Below, piece by piece: positions 30,241-41,379 of a stretch of DNA of 64,000 nucleotides (positions within the stretch are counted from its first letter, which is position 1; each line of letters opens with the position of its first letter). The stretch lies in the NCBI GenBank assembly GCA_963576475.1, contig OY754982.1, forward strand, positions 16,062,217-16,126,216, written 5' to 3'. Both the position numbers and the translations under genes were made by a program. This stretch comes from Molanna angustata (taxonomy: Eukaryota; Arthropoda; Insecta; Trichoptera; Molannidae). Under the pieces are notes generated by a model. The model was given only the letters and a program-made list of their open reading frames with translations. It was not told where the DNA came from and searched no databases.

Positions 30241-31369
30241 TAAGTTATTTTTCAATCTATATAAAAAAACAAACTATTGGATCTATTAAAATATAGTTAA
30301 AATCGTGAAAGTTATTCATTCAAATTAATAATCCTTTATTTTTTAATATAAGTTTGATGACTAATAACTAAAACTGAAATGCTTTCTAACTATGTATTTA
30401 ATAATAATAAAAATAATAGTAAAATGTATAAAATATATGTAGTTTACGCCCTTACAATGTTGGTGTATCAGATATGTGTTCCCTTTATATGAGGATCATT
30501 CCATGCTTTTGTTTTGCACTAACATATCTGTGAGACAAAACAAGCGAATGCTACACGTCTCTTTCCACCTCATATAGGAGACATAGAGTTAGAGGGAGTA
30601 GATGGAGGCAATAGCTGGGGGCAAGGACAAATTAATATTGCGATACCCGACATAAAGGATAAAGTAAGCTATCAATGAATGAACGCCATGGAATTTTCAT
30701 TGTTCAACAAATATATTTTTCTTTCAATTTTATTTCTTATTATTTTTCATATTTTTTTTAATTTCATAAAAAAATAGTGTTGCCTTGTGGCACATTACCA
30801 GAAAAAAATCAATAAATGCGAATGAGATTTTGATTTTAGAAATAGCGTCATTGGTAGGTAATGTGATAAATATGACAAAAAAATGGTAATATTAAATGCA
30901 TAACTCAATTGATTTAATTAAAATTTTATAAATAGGTACTTGCCAAAATGATAACAATATGAAAATAAAACATTTAAGCTTTTGTTTAAAAAAATCATGC
31001 CACGGAAATAGGTTTCATATAAATGTTTTCAGGGACTGGCAACCATTAAAAAAAACACTAATTTGTGTATAAGTGTTGGTAATGGTATAGTTTTTTTTAA
31101 AGAAACTTAGGTTCGTAATAAAGAGTTTTGTGTTGTATATAATACACTCGTTTTCTTACATATTTTAAAAATATCCTATCCCGATTCTTTTAATCAACTC
31201 ACATAATTCCTTATATCTGTGTGTTTGTTTGTCCACGTTGCACTGCTATAGTCAACTATACACATATCATGCGCACATAGAGCGCCAACAGGTAGAATAT
31301 AATATAATTACAAGCGGTGAAATTCGTGTAATGCTGGTGGCGCGTCGATCGCAAAATTGAAATATCAGG
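30241..31369. other. AT-rich sequence, nothing recognised
   Basis: A slightly GC-richer patch at 31200-31360 contains GCGCCAACAGGTAG and GGTGGCGCGTCGATCG. No supported gene. Confidence 0.45.
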
Positions 31370-31622
31370 AGAGCATAGGCTAATAAGAAGTGTGTTTCAT
31401 TAAAATTGAATAATGCGAGATATGCGGTACAAATAAATGCGGTTTAAATATTAGAAGTGCAAAAAGTATTTCATTGATTTGAAAAGTGCGAGATATGCGG
31501 TCAAATAAATACGGTTTAAATATCAGAAGCGCACAGAATATAAGAAATGTGTCTCATTGAATTAAGTAATGCGAGATATTCGGTCAAATAAATACGGTTT
31601 AAATATCAGAAGCGCATAAAAT
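31370..31622 (+). repeat. ~75-83-bp tandem repeat, 3 copies
   Basis: GCGAGATATGCGG occurs at 31414 and 31488 and GCGAGATATTCGG at 31571, each followed by AAATAAATACGGTTTAAATA and TCAGAAGCGCA. Confidence 0.9.
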
Positions 31623-32639
31623 AAGACGGGAAATAACAACAACGTAGGTACTATATAGGATGAAATGAGTTCAGTCTAACAGGTAATACCGTGCAGAAGA
31701 TTATATATAACATTAGATGTCGTCTTTTTTGACGGGTTATAAATAGTAATGTAAAATTTTTTTCTTCATTTCCGACCTACAAATATAAAAATTATACACA
31801 TATCATACGTGATACCTCGAGTATATATATGTATTTAAATGTAGATATAGGTTAGTTAGTATGAATGTGTTACGGTATAGTGTGGTGTGGTGCGGTATAT
31901 ACAGAATCAGACACGGGCCAAAAGTAATGACCGCCTCATGCGCTAATGACATTTACAAATTCTTGGGCCAAAATGCCGCCGGGTGTTTCACTCTTATTTG
32001 TGGGGTGGAACCACTGGCGTAACAAAAAGCGTTTAAACTTTCGAGGGCCCATAGTTTTAAAAGGGCCCTCATATTTTATACTTTAAGCCTCAATTTTTAC
32101 CGATATGTTTATTTATTAATTAACAATTTATATTACTTATTATTTACAAAAAAAAACATTCCATTAACAATATCTAACAATCTTCATTATCAATAATTCT
32201 CTGTTATTGTGGCGATTGTATACATTTGGTGTTACTAGCACACAAATATTTGTCTATTATTGTATAATCTATAAGTAAAGAATAGTAAATATGTGAATAT
32301 TTTTTATGCGATTGACATTTTTACGTAAATATTCTTAAATTTTACTGAAAAATATGATATTCTTTTTTGTGCTAATAGCTTTGTTCGTTTCTTTCGATCG
32401 AAGCATTTCTATGAGTGAATGTTTCAAGATAATTAGTTTTCCATAGACAAAGATTTATTTATTCCATTTAATTTCATCTGTCAAAACTTTTAAAACGTTC
32501 TCACTCTTTGGAAAACTTAGGTTTAATTATTGTTTAAAAAACTTATACCTACGATAAAAATGTGTTCCATAAAATTTATTCAATGAATGGTAAATTAAAA
32601 AAAATGTTAATTCTGTACAGTTCAAATTCTGAGTCGAGC
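31623..32639. other. AT-rich sequence with one small GC hairpin
   Basis: GAGGGCCC...GGGCCCTC at 32052-32079 is a perfect 8-bp-arm hairpin following CCACTGGCGTAACAAAAAGC, possibly a DNA-transposon end. Nothing else recognised. Confidence 0.5.
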
Positions 32640-32722
32640 ACCGTCGCATAGTGATCCAATAAGTCGTTTGACTTCTGTGCTGGCGTCCTAGGTTCGTTGT
32701 TCATTAGGGAAAAAATGTATTT
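32640..32722 (+). mobile_element. SINE family C, 5' head
   Basis: CACCGTCGCATAGTGATCCA, AAGTCGTTTGACTTCTGTGC, GGCGTCCTAGGTTCG (B-box, one change) then AAAAAATGTATTTAAAA. The tail is absent. Confidence 0.75.
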
Positions 32723-33448
32723 AAAAAAAATAACACGCAGTTTCCGTTAACTCAAGTTCGACAACACTTACCTAATCTGCAAAATCGTATAACATACAAA
32801 AAAAATTAAATTTGTTAAGTCTCAGTTGAGGGGCCTTGTAAAGTAATGAAGTATGTATTACGCCAATGGAGAGATCTGTACAGTGGTGTAGGCTCCATGT
32901 CTCTACATCCACCCCATGGAAGATTTAGATTTTATAACATGTCCTTAGATAAACTTAAGCATACATATGTAAGTGATACACATACATACAGTGATATCTC
33001 GATATATAGATACATATTTACATACATTGTAATACTACATACTTCCATTGCCTTCACGCCCATAAAGGATACTGACTCATATCTACATAATGTACATGTC
33101 TATAATAAGTATTATTTTATGAAAATCAATATTTGTGGAAGGTCAAAAATAATTCATGGGTCAACCATTTGAATTTCATAATTCGCGGAGTTATGAATTT
33201 ATTTCCTCTTCCAATGTCCACTTACTAAAACATCTATAAAATTATTTAAAAATTATTTGTAACGACCAAACGTTTTCTCCAAGGTTTTTCAGCATTATCG
33301 GCGTCTAAAAGAAACTCTTTGGAGACGAAATCTAAAGCTTTATAAATTATTTAATATACCTTGTAATTTTTGCATTATGGGCATCTTGTAGAGCGAGTTA
33401 CAAATTTCTTTCAAATAACCATCTGATGAAGTTTTTAAAGAATTTTCA
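32723..33448. other. AT-rich sequence, nothing recognised
   Basis: A 108-codon frame at 32846-33172 is rich in Tyr, Ile and Thr codons of ATAC repeats and shows no family. Confidence 0.4.
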
Positions 33449-33700
33449 GTACTCGACATCCGACAAATATACGTTAAAACAATAATCATACACATTCATC
33501 GAAATACCGCACCATATACACCACAATACTTACTTTCAATGGACACTCGAAATAGGAGACTTGTACAGCCAACTACTACACAGACGACATTTGCCCAAAG
33601 ATATTATGCATTTCCTAGGCCCAAGAATATATAACAAAATAATACCGAACATTGCCAACTCAATTTCCCCAAGCTGGAAAAAAATTGGTGACTAAGAAGC
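33449..33700 (+). pseudogene. CR1/L2-like LINE RT C-terminal end with frameshift
   Basis: VLDIRQIYVKTIIIHIH, DTRNRRLVQPTTTQTTFAQR, then after a one-base slip near 33620 LGPRIYNKIIPNIANSISPS, WKKIGD and stop. Closely parallels the minus-strand fragment at 14199-14650 (VLNVRQLY...TRN...TTFAQR...LGP...N). Same LINE clade, different copy. Confidence 0.82.
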
Positions 33701-34349
33701 TCATTGATAGAGGAAAAAATGAATTAGAAAAATACTTGACCTACATCATAAAATAACAAAATGATAATGCTTTAGACGATATACATGAGACAACTTACAT
33801 TTACACACTTGATATTTATTTATTATTATTAAACGGCATACAATGCCTTTTACATACATAGATAAAACACATATTAATGATAACAATAGATATAATAAAA
33901 AAAGCAAATAGGTATCCACTTGGCAAACAAAAAAACTTAAACCTAAACAATAAGACAAAAAATAAGAAATAATATAAAAAAAATAGATGTAAGCAAACAT
34001 AAAAAAAGATATACATAAGGATAAAAAAAACAAAACAGTACATTCAAAAATAAAAAAAACATTAAATTCAAAAATTAAAAAAAAATCAATAACGTATGCA
34101 AACATAAAAAAAGATGTATATATAGACTCAAAATCAACCTTAAAATTAAATAAAAAAGTATTATTAATAGAAAAAAAAATAGCAGTGTCATGTAAATTAT
34201 AAATAAACAAAAAAGATATAAAAAACAAACATTTAACAATCGAAAATATGCAAATCCGTACTGAAATATCACAGGTTGTTCACATTCCTTTGCATGTTAT
34301 TACTTATTACATTCACTATAACCATCATGACAAAAACTAATAAAAAATA
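33701..34349. other. Low-complexity A-rich sequence
   Basis: Dense AAAAAAT and ATAAAAAA runs. Phe/Tyr/Leu-rich minus-strand frames of up to 160 codons arise from T-rich composition on that strand and are not genes. The first ~140 bases may be the 3' UTR of the LINE fragment upstream. Confidence 0.6.
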
Positions 34350-34383
34350 GTATTACCTCAGAACAGGCCTAGGTCTAGTGAAG

Positions 34384-34710
34384 TGATATATTTATATTTA
34401 TTTATTATTAACAATACAATGAGGAAGTTACAAATACAATTACATACTGGAGCTAGAAGTTAAGTGCGTGTGTACATATGTGTGTGTATGTGTATTATTT
34501 ATTGATAAGTATTGTAATTGATAGGACACGATGAACACCTCACTAGGAAGTCCTGTGCCGAGGTGTTCATTTGAACAGTTGTGTGACATAGATAGTACAT
34601 TATGTATATAGTTCTTGAATTTAATTATACATTAAATAATTATTGAGAAAAAATGTGAAGTTTAATTATATTTGATTGGATGTAATTATGTTATTGATTT
34701 GTTCTGAACC
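34384..34710 (-). mobile_element. LINE family L, copy 2: last codons, 3' UTR and tail
   Basis: Minus strand: TGSEQINNII...SNQI and a stop (34668-34666), then the same 3' UTR as at 21555-21843 and a TAAATA tail at 34384-34404. The copy is truncated just upstream of about 34712. ACCTCAGAACAGGCCTAGGTC at 34356 just beyond the tail belongs to the separate LINE 3' motif G. Confidence 0.85.
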
Positions 34711-35829
34711 GGTTCCATATTCCATATATGTAACTTAATTATACTGTTTATAATGTAATACCAAATGTTTATATTTATAATGTTTAAAATTATTTTGTAA
34801 TTTTCCAGAAATAAAAAAAAAACTGTATTTTCGACCCGCACAGCGTCAAGAATCGAATATCCTTTTATCTTAATAACAATATATACCAATCTAATATGTA
34901 TATATAGAGATGTTACAAGATATTGCAAATATTTTTCCTTTTGTCACTTAACATTGAGAATTTTGCGAGGCTCGTGCAGGAGTGGGTTTAATATCGGAGC
35001 GGATACTTATTGTTGAATTATATATTTTATTTGATACTCTGTGTGTGCTATGCTTGTGCCACCTAGACGTGTAGGTAGGTATGTAGGTAAGTAGTGTTGG
35101 GCAGTCGCGCGTGTGTAATATGGACTTCTCATAGCAGCGTTCATCCGACTGTGAACGGATCGGATCGTCTATGGGTATGGAAAATATCATCATACTGTAA
35201 GTGCGCCGGTATTACATGGTCGTGCTGCGAATAAAGTATTGTGAGCATTTCGTGTGAACGATTCCAAGTACCTACCTACCTACATACTGACTCACACTTT
35301 ATTCGTCAGAAATTTAGAATATTATAAATCATAACCATATACCTACTGTCCACTTTTCACGTCCGCGCATTGTGTGGAGCATGTGGTCCTCACCCAGTCT
35401 CTCCTGGATGTTCTGTCCAGGCCTTTGAATACACCACAGCTCAATTTTACCAAGATCGGATGAACTGTCAAATTTGACATTAAACGCGAAAATTTCAACA
35501 CAAAAAATGAGTAGGTACCTAGTATTAAAAATAGTAGGTGTAAATAATATGCTGACCAATTTAAATTATTTGAAATACGTGATAAAATGCAAATACATAA
35601 CAAACTTATTCCTAGTCTCAAATGACAGCGTTGATAACATTTTTCCTGCAATCGATTCCCCTTCAATTTATAAAGAAACTCGCTCACGCGAGTTTATATT
35701 GTTATTAATGCATAACTTAACCTAACCAAAAAATTAAGGGGAATGGAGATCTACGTAAATATCGTAATATTATTTCGCTGTCGTATTTTATGGCATCCCG
35801 TACAATTTTCGGTTACGTTTAGTTAGTCT
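34711..35829. other. Unclassified sequence
   Basis: Frames on the minus strand at 34948-35193 and 35329-35687 are not convincing. Short inverted repeat GATTCCCCTTCAATTT/AAAATTAAGGGGAA at 35651-35747 encloses the hairpin AAACTCGC...GCGAGTTT. Confidence 0.4.
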
Positions 35830-36116
35830 TTAACCCTTTGAACGCGTTAAGCAAAAAATAAAATTTGATCTGAAAAATGCAAATTTTCAATAAAAAATAA
35901 GGTATTCTATAAAATTGCTTTTAATTTTTTAATCAATATCTTGATTTAATACAACAAAAAATAGTATTAATATTTTGCGGGGAATTTAATTTATATATAT
36001 ATTTTTTTCGCAACCAAAGGTTACGTTTTTTACAAGCCATGGACTATAGTCGATTTACGCGTCGAAAGGGAAAAAATTCGGGCGACTTTAGTCGATTTAC
36101 GCGTTCAAAGGGCCAA
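35830..36116. mobile_element. piggyBac-like MITE
   Basis: Left end TTAA followed by CCCTTTGAACGCGT (35834); right end ACGCGTTCAAAGGG (36099-36112). TTAA target sites with CCC...GGG ends are the hallmark of piggyBac-like elements. The right flank is CCAA instead of TTAA. Inside the right end TAGTCGATTTACGCG is directly repeated (36051 and 36089). No transposase. Confidence 0.7.
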
Positions 36117-36407
36117 TGACAGCAGTGAGTTGCTTTACAAATTCAATGCTTTATAAATTGAAAAATATAAATGCATTTTTGAAATAAATTATATTTCTCA
36201 ACATATTACTTACGTAGTGGTATGATTTTTACAGTTCATCCGGCATTGGTAAAAATGATCAGTGGTTTATCCTATGATGTTTTCATGAACCTACCCTTTA
36301 TATAAAATATAAATAAGTTGAATAACAGTCTGAAAATAAACGTTCTTTTATTGCACAAAATTGTTCAAAATAAACAATTTTATCATCATCAACATATCTT
36401 CGTCCAG
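36117..36407. other. AT-rich spacer
   Basis: Nothing recognised. Confidence 0.5.
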
Positions 36408-36576
36408 GGAGGCAAGTCCCATCACACGGTGAAATCAAAACACTCACGATTACCCATATCATGGATATAATTATCACATGGAGTTTTATAATATCTTAAC
36501 TCCATATGATAATTATATACATGATAAGGGTAACCAATAGGGTTTTGATTTCGTTGTTTGACCAGACTTGCCCCCA
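36408..36576. mobile_element. Fold-back MITE family E, copy 1
   Basis: Ends GGAGGCAAGTCC and GACTTGCCCCC; inner arms GAAATCAAAACACTC...CCATATCATGGATATAATTA mirrored by AATTATATACATGAT and GGGTTTTGATTTCG. Copies also at 38291-38472 and 61976-62156. Confidence 0.92.
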
Positions 36577-36778
36577 GAGTTGAATATAGGCTTTTCCCCA
36601 ATTTTTCTTCCTATATTCCATTTTCTGGACACACCTCATCCAACCACTCCCGCAATTATCATCAAACATTTCCACAAATAGCTTATATTATGGATAAAAT
36701 AAGTTGCTTGTCAAATTTATACTATATATCATTATCCTAAATTTATTTAAGCAATCGTTTTCTTTATTGCTTAACAAA

Positions 36779-36869
36779 GCATTTATTTGCTTATTTTAGG
36801 GAACGTAGGAAGATGTATATGTACTTGTTTAACAAGGACATATTCATTTTTTTTAAAAAAAAAAAAAAA
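36779..36869 (+). mobile_element. SINE family A, 3' tail
   Basis: GCATTTATTTGCTTATTTTA, GGGAACGTAGGAAGATGTAT, TTGTTTAACAAGGACATATT and a long A-run. No tRNA-like head. Confidence 0.85.
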
Positions 36870-37353
36870 GTAATAAAATAATATTTTTATTTTGTTTCAT
36901 TGGTGTCAAGTCGTTAATTTTTAAGTTTCAATAATATATTTATTTTTTCATGTAGGCACTATTTTTATTTACTTTTAATGCAAGTATGTACATAATATGT
37001 AATGTGGTCATTTCAGCTTTATCTACATTGCAAGAATAATAATAATAAGGGTTGAGTACGGACAATAGTGCGGTACGAAAAATTAGCAGTGTCCGCCATT
37101 TTGTGTCTAAAAATTCTTTATATTATGGCAAGGATTCAATTTTAAAGTTCCCAAGTTTGAATTTCTTACCCTTCGAACTTGAAAATATTTGAACGGTAAG
37201 AAATTGATTTTTTTATTTCCCTGAATTGAAAATTTATTTTTATACTGTCAATGTTGACGGTATTGAAACTAAAACTCATCTTTAAATCAAATTAACTGAT
37301 TCTACTTCTCTTTTTCTTCATTTAGTAGACTTAGTTGGTCTGTTTTTCAGAAA
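36870..37353. other. AT-rich sequence with a GCCGCC-like motif
   Basis: GTGTCCGCCATTTTGTG at 37089. No gene recognised. Confidence 0.45.
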
Positions 37354-37705
37354 CTATGCCTCCTGGGATGACGAAGTCCAGCTATCCTTCCATCTCTTGG
37401 GTGGCCTTCCGGGTAGGCGGTGGCCAGAAGGGATTTCATTCGCCGCTATATATGCAAGTCTATCACTGTCCATCCTGGCTAAGTGGTCCCTCCAATGCCT
37501 TCTTCTGGATCTACTCCACCGAACGATGTCCTCTATTCCACATGTTTTCCTTATTTGAACATTGCGAACATGATCTCGGAGAGTTTTACCAGTGATTGAC
37601 CTTAGGACCTTCATCTCCGTTGTCCTTAATAGCCTCTTGGTTCGTACAGTGTCTGCTCGCGTTTCCACAGCATACATCACGATCGGTCGCACGCATGTCT
37701 TATAT
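37354..37705 (-). pseudogene. LINE endonuclease-RT C-terminal end
   Basis: Minus strand, 112 codons or more to the stop at 37356-37354: MRPIVMYAVETRADT, LLRTTEMKVLRSITGKTLRD, HWRDHLARMDSDRLAYIA, HRLPGRPPKRWKDSW. LRP...YG.ET...T......L...EM..LR.I.G...D..RN..IR...W..H..RM...GRP.KRW.D is the classical end of insect non-LTR elements. The frame is unbroken over this part; catalytic domain missing. Confidence 0.9.
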
Positions 37706-37989
37706 ATATTCTACTTCTGAATTTCTAATATGTTTTTATCTTTTTTTGCGGGACGATCGTTTTGGCTGACCGTCCTTTAAATGGAAAAAATACAATACAA
37801 CAATACACGTTTATGGTTGGATTCTTAGTGGTAGTGGTATGAAATATGCTTGATCGTAGTTCCTTTTTTTCTCCGACGAGCAGCAGTTTCGGATAGGAAT
37901 ATATATATAGGTCTAAAACCTTTTCCTATGGAGTTGGGTAGGAGACTGTGAAAACTCTCAATGTACATAATATAAACAAATATATTGTA
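37706..37989. other. Mixed sequence
   Basis: GATCGTTTTGGCTGACCGTC at 37754 resembles the stem at 49170-49212. The minus-strand 68-codon frame at 37825-38031 reads through the LINE tail and is not a gene. Confidence 0.45.
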
Positions 37990-38030
37990 CACCGGCGGGC
38001 TTATTGCCATTAGGCAATTTCTTCCAAACA
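37990..38030 (-). mobile_element. LINE 3'-tail stem-loop motif
   Basis: Minus strand: TTGGAAGAAATTGCC, TAAT, GGCAATAAGCCCGCC, GGTGTACA. Same motif as 14651 and 27905; no attached coding remnant recognised. Confidence 0.8.
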
Positions 38031-38290
38031 CTTTAATTGTTCTTTTTGCCCCAAGGTATCAAGATTGCTAATATAGTGAGATGCATAAAGTACTCTTGTT
38101 AAGTAGATAAATGTTTTTCTACAAAAATGACGCTTTATTTTTTATCGTTTTTGATAGGGAATACACAATGTGTCGAAAAAAATCAATTTACCATTTATGT
38201 CGGAATTCTTGGTTCAGTCAGTAATCTAACTCCTGAGTGAAATGTCTCGGGATTTATTGGCGGTGAAGTACCTAACATTGTTTTCAATCT
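38031..38290. other. AT-rich spacer
   Basis: Nothing recognised. Confidence 0.5.
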
Positions 38291-38472
38291 GGGGGCAAGT
38301 CTGATCCAACCGGCGAAATCAAAACCCTCTTGATTACCCATATCATGAATATAATTATTATATGGAGTTCTATGACATCTAAAGATATTATAGAACTCAA
38401 CATAATAATTGTATCCATGATATGGGTAATCGTGAGGGTTTTGATTTCGCCAGGTAGACCAGAATTGCCCCC
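38291..38472. mobile_element. Fold-back MITE family E, copy 2 (best preserved)
   Basis: GGGGGCAAGTCTGATCCAAC at the left and AGACCAGAATTGCCCCC at the right; inner arms GCGAAATCAAAACCCTC...GAGGGTTTTGATTTCGC and ATTACCCATATCATG...CATGATATGGGTAAT pair closely. About 182 bp, no coding capacity. Both strands give ~60-70-codon frames that simply mirror one another. Confidence 0.95.
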
Positions 38473-38742
38473 TGAATACACTACTTTTAACAACATGATT
38501 CTCAGGAAATTGTAATAACTTGTTATTGGCTACAAATGAAATCAATATTTGCATAGCTGTAATTGCCCAAGAAACAATATATCTAAAACAATATAACAAG
38601 GAAATAAAATTAAACATCAATATTAAGTAAATTTTAATATATTATTATTATTGATTGTATGTGGGTTGTAAAAAAATAGAGTTGATGAAAAATGCACTAA
38701 ATCTGGAGTTTACAATATGGATAATATGAAGCTTGAGAGTAA
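38473..38742. other. AT-rich spacer
   Basis: Nothing recognised. Confidence 0.5.
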
Positions 38743-39328
38743 GACCCGAATGCACAGTTCTAGGTAACTAAATACTAACTCCTAACCTCACTGAAGTATT
38801 TAGTATTCTTAAGTAAGCAATTGCGTTGCAGAGACATCACTAACTAAATACTAAATACTACGAAAAACTTAAGATCGATGACGTAGCATTTCCCATTATT
38901 GCGTACGAAGAAAAGAGATAGATTGTTTTCTGTGGGTTTAGACTGACGTTTGAAATGTTTTTTTGTCATGACAACACAAACACATGTAACCAAGCTCACA
39001 CTGACAGCTCGATGTCACGATTTTTCTGAAATTCCAGCGAATTTTCGGTATCTCGTATAGAACGCTGAATAATCTGTTTGGTATTTGATTTGACAAAATT
39101 ACCTAATACATATACCTTTTGACAGTTCGCAAATATTAGTCAACGCCAACGCGCATGCTCTAAGTATTTAAATATATGTCTCTACAATGCAATTCTCATA
39201 CAAAAACTTCGTAGCATACTCCAATTAGGAAGCCACGTGAACACCTAACTTAAGTGAGCGAATGTGCAATGAAAAAATGGTTAGTATTAAGATTTTAGTA
39301 TTAAGGTAGGACTCTGCATTCGGACCTA
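38743..39328. mobile_element. ~590-bp element with inverted ends
   Basis: GACCCGAATGCACAGTTCTA...AACTAAATACTAA at 38743 is mirrored by TTAGTATTAAGGTAGGACTC, TGCATTCGGACC ending 39328. The interior repeats TAAATACTAA/TTTAGTATT several times. No transposase frame. Confidence 0.75.
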
Positions 39329-39967
39329 AGACGTTAAAAAAAACACTTCGTTTATTACAGAACCAAAATGGCGATTACATGTCAATAATTCGGGTTTCAT
39401 TCAGTCGCCTTACACCTTTTTGTTATAAGGACCGGTTTTTAAGGTCGTTTTGTTGTTCGTCATTGGGGTCAAATAATTTTCGGTACAGAGGCCTGGTCAC
39501 CCTAGGGTTAATATAATCAAAAACATCACATGTACAACGAGAATCTATCGATTTAGACGTGTGATCATCATTTTATTCACAGTAATAATTTGAATAGCTG
39601 AAATCAAAAATATTTGTAATTTTAACGGAAAGTTCTTTATATTAGCTATATTATCAACCGTATTGTAAATATATCAAAAAATAATTGATAGTTATACAGG
39701 TATTATTAGCTAATAATCTCCACTGGTGGAAGGTAATGATTTCGAAATTTTCAGCATATTTTTTGACATCAAATTCTTAACAATTATCGCGTCGAATGTG
39801 TTTAATATAAGTTGTGTTGTGATCTTATGGAATTCTATCAAGTTTTGTGTTCTTAGTAGATACCTACATAGATAATTATAAGTGGAATATTCTTAATTTT
39901 ACTGTATATTATAAAAATATACACTAACTTATGTATGTTGTAATAAGTTATTTTTTGTTTTTTTTTT
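39329..39967. other. AT-rich sequence, nothing recognised
   Basis: A less AT-rich patch at 39365-39510 includes CAAAATGGCGATTACATG and CCTGGTCACCCTAGGG. No other copy seen. Confidence 0.45.
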
Positions 39968-40672
39968 ATTATAAGTGTTGGCCATAGCCTACTTGTTTAT
40001 TTGTGATACTCGTGTTTTGAAGTAGGCACTAATAAATTTAATCGTGACTTAATATTTTACTTAAAAAAATGTGTCTTTGCAATATTTATTGGAAACATAT
40101 TTTAATTTTGAAAAAATATCCTTTTAAATTTTAATATAGGCAACTCACCCTATAAATGCCAAAATTAAAACACTGTTTTATTTATGATTGAGGAACATGA
40201 TCACAAATTATATCATATCATTAAGAAAAATACAGTTGAAAAATCGAGGTAGGTAAATGTTTTTGATAATGTAATATTTAATGGATCATTGTTTTTTTAT
40301 ATTTTGTACACACGTACAACATATAAACTCATGTTTTAGAAATAATAAATAAAAAATTAAAATCTTTTTATTTTAAATAAAAAATCCTCGATTATGATAT
40401 ATGTATTTTTTAAAATAATTCAAAATACACGTCATAATAAAAGCAATTCATGTTTATTAAATTCATTATAATAATATAACAAAAAATAGATTATAAAATT
40501 TCAATACATAGATCGATACAGTAATACTTTGATTCTTTCCATATAATATATTTAAAACGAGTAGGTTGTGGCCAACGCTATATTCCCACTACTGAGTCAC
40601 TGCACAAATTATTCAAATTATGAATGCCTAATTTTCATCATTTTCATGAAATGAGTTTGTAGGTAGGTACAT
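39968..40672. repeat. Family D sequences in opposite orientations
   Basis: GTGTTGGCCATAGCCTACTT at 39976 on the plus strand; AACGAGTAGGTTGTGGCCAA at 40557 reversed, with CATTTTCATGAAATGAGTTT near 40640 matching copy 1 at 24036. Either a ~600-bp inverted-end element or two separate copies. Confidence 0.65.
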
Positions 40673-40912
40673 TATTTTTGGTTTAAATCTTTTAAGTAAA
40701 AATATATCGCATTGTTATTTTATCACTTTTGAATACCACACCAATGAAATATTTCTTACTATACATTTTTTTTCAGTTGCCAATGTACGGGAAAACAGAT
40801 AAATATGTATAGATATTTTTAATTCTTCGATTTTTACACAGGTTGCAACTTGTAACTATTATTCGACGAAAATATATTATTTAAAAATAAGCACGGATGT
40901 CTGTTCATATCA

Positions 40913-41282
40913 GGGGCGTGCCTAGAACCTTCAGACTACGCAAATCCTGAAAGGAAATTGGGAAATGTCGAATATTTTTAGCATAAGTTCATCGTTGTTC
41001 GTTTCGGTGGCCATGAAAATTATTTTTCGATCACATACCAAAATAATATTTAGATTTTCAGTCATGAAAAGGATCGTAACTCCAGTTTTCAATTTTGTAG
41101 CACAGTTGCAATAAATCAATAAAGACAATATATAAGGTTATTAATTAGTAATAAGTTTTTTTTTCATAAAATGACAGTTTTCAATGATTGTAAATATTTT
41201 TTTGTATTTATATAAATGTTATTATATTTATAGGCAAGCCATGATTTTCGGCTTCTATAAGCTATTTCGCTGCTGGATCATA
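40913..41282 (+). repeat. Dispersed repeat family F, copy 2
   Basis: GGGGCGTGCCTAGAACCTTC at the start, ATACCAAAATAATATTTA inside, GGCAAGCCATGATTTTCGGC at the end. Collinear with 17285-17590 but about 60 bases longer. Confidence 0.88.
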
Positions 41283-41379
41283 TCTGTGTCAAATTTTAAC
41301 TTCATAAAAGGCAAACTTGTTGGTAAAATGTTTCAAGTTTAAAACTTTTTCCGATCCATGGCAGACATCAAACACGGCA

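Noticed and set aside
33746..34272. Phe/Tyr/Leu-rich minus-strand frames resembling membrane proteins
   Set aside because: They come from T-rich low-complexity DNA; overlapping frames are equally hydrophobic and none has a recognisable fold.
37825..38031. 68-codon minus-strand frame with MFGRNCLMAISPPV start
   Set aside because: Its first codons are the LINE 3'-tail motif, which also opens the false start at 14690.
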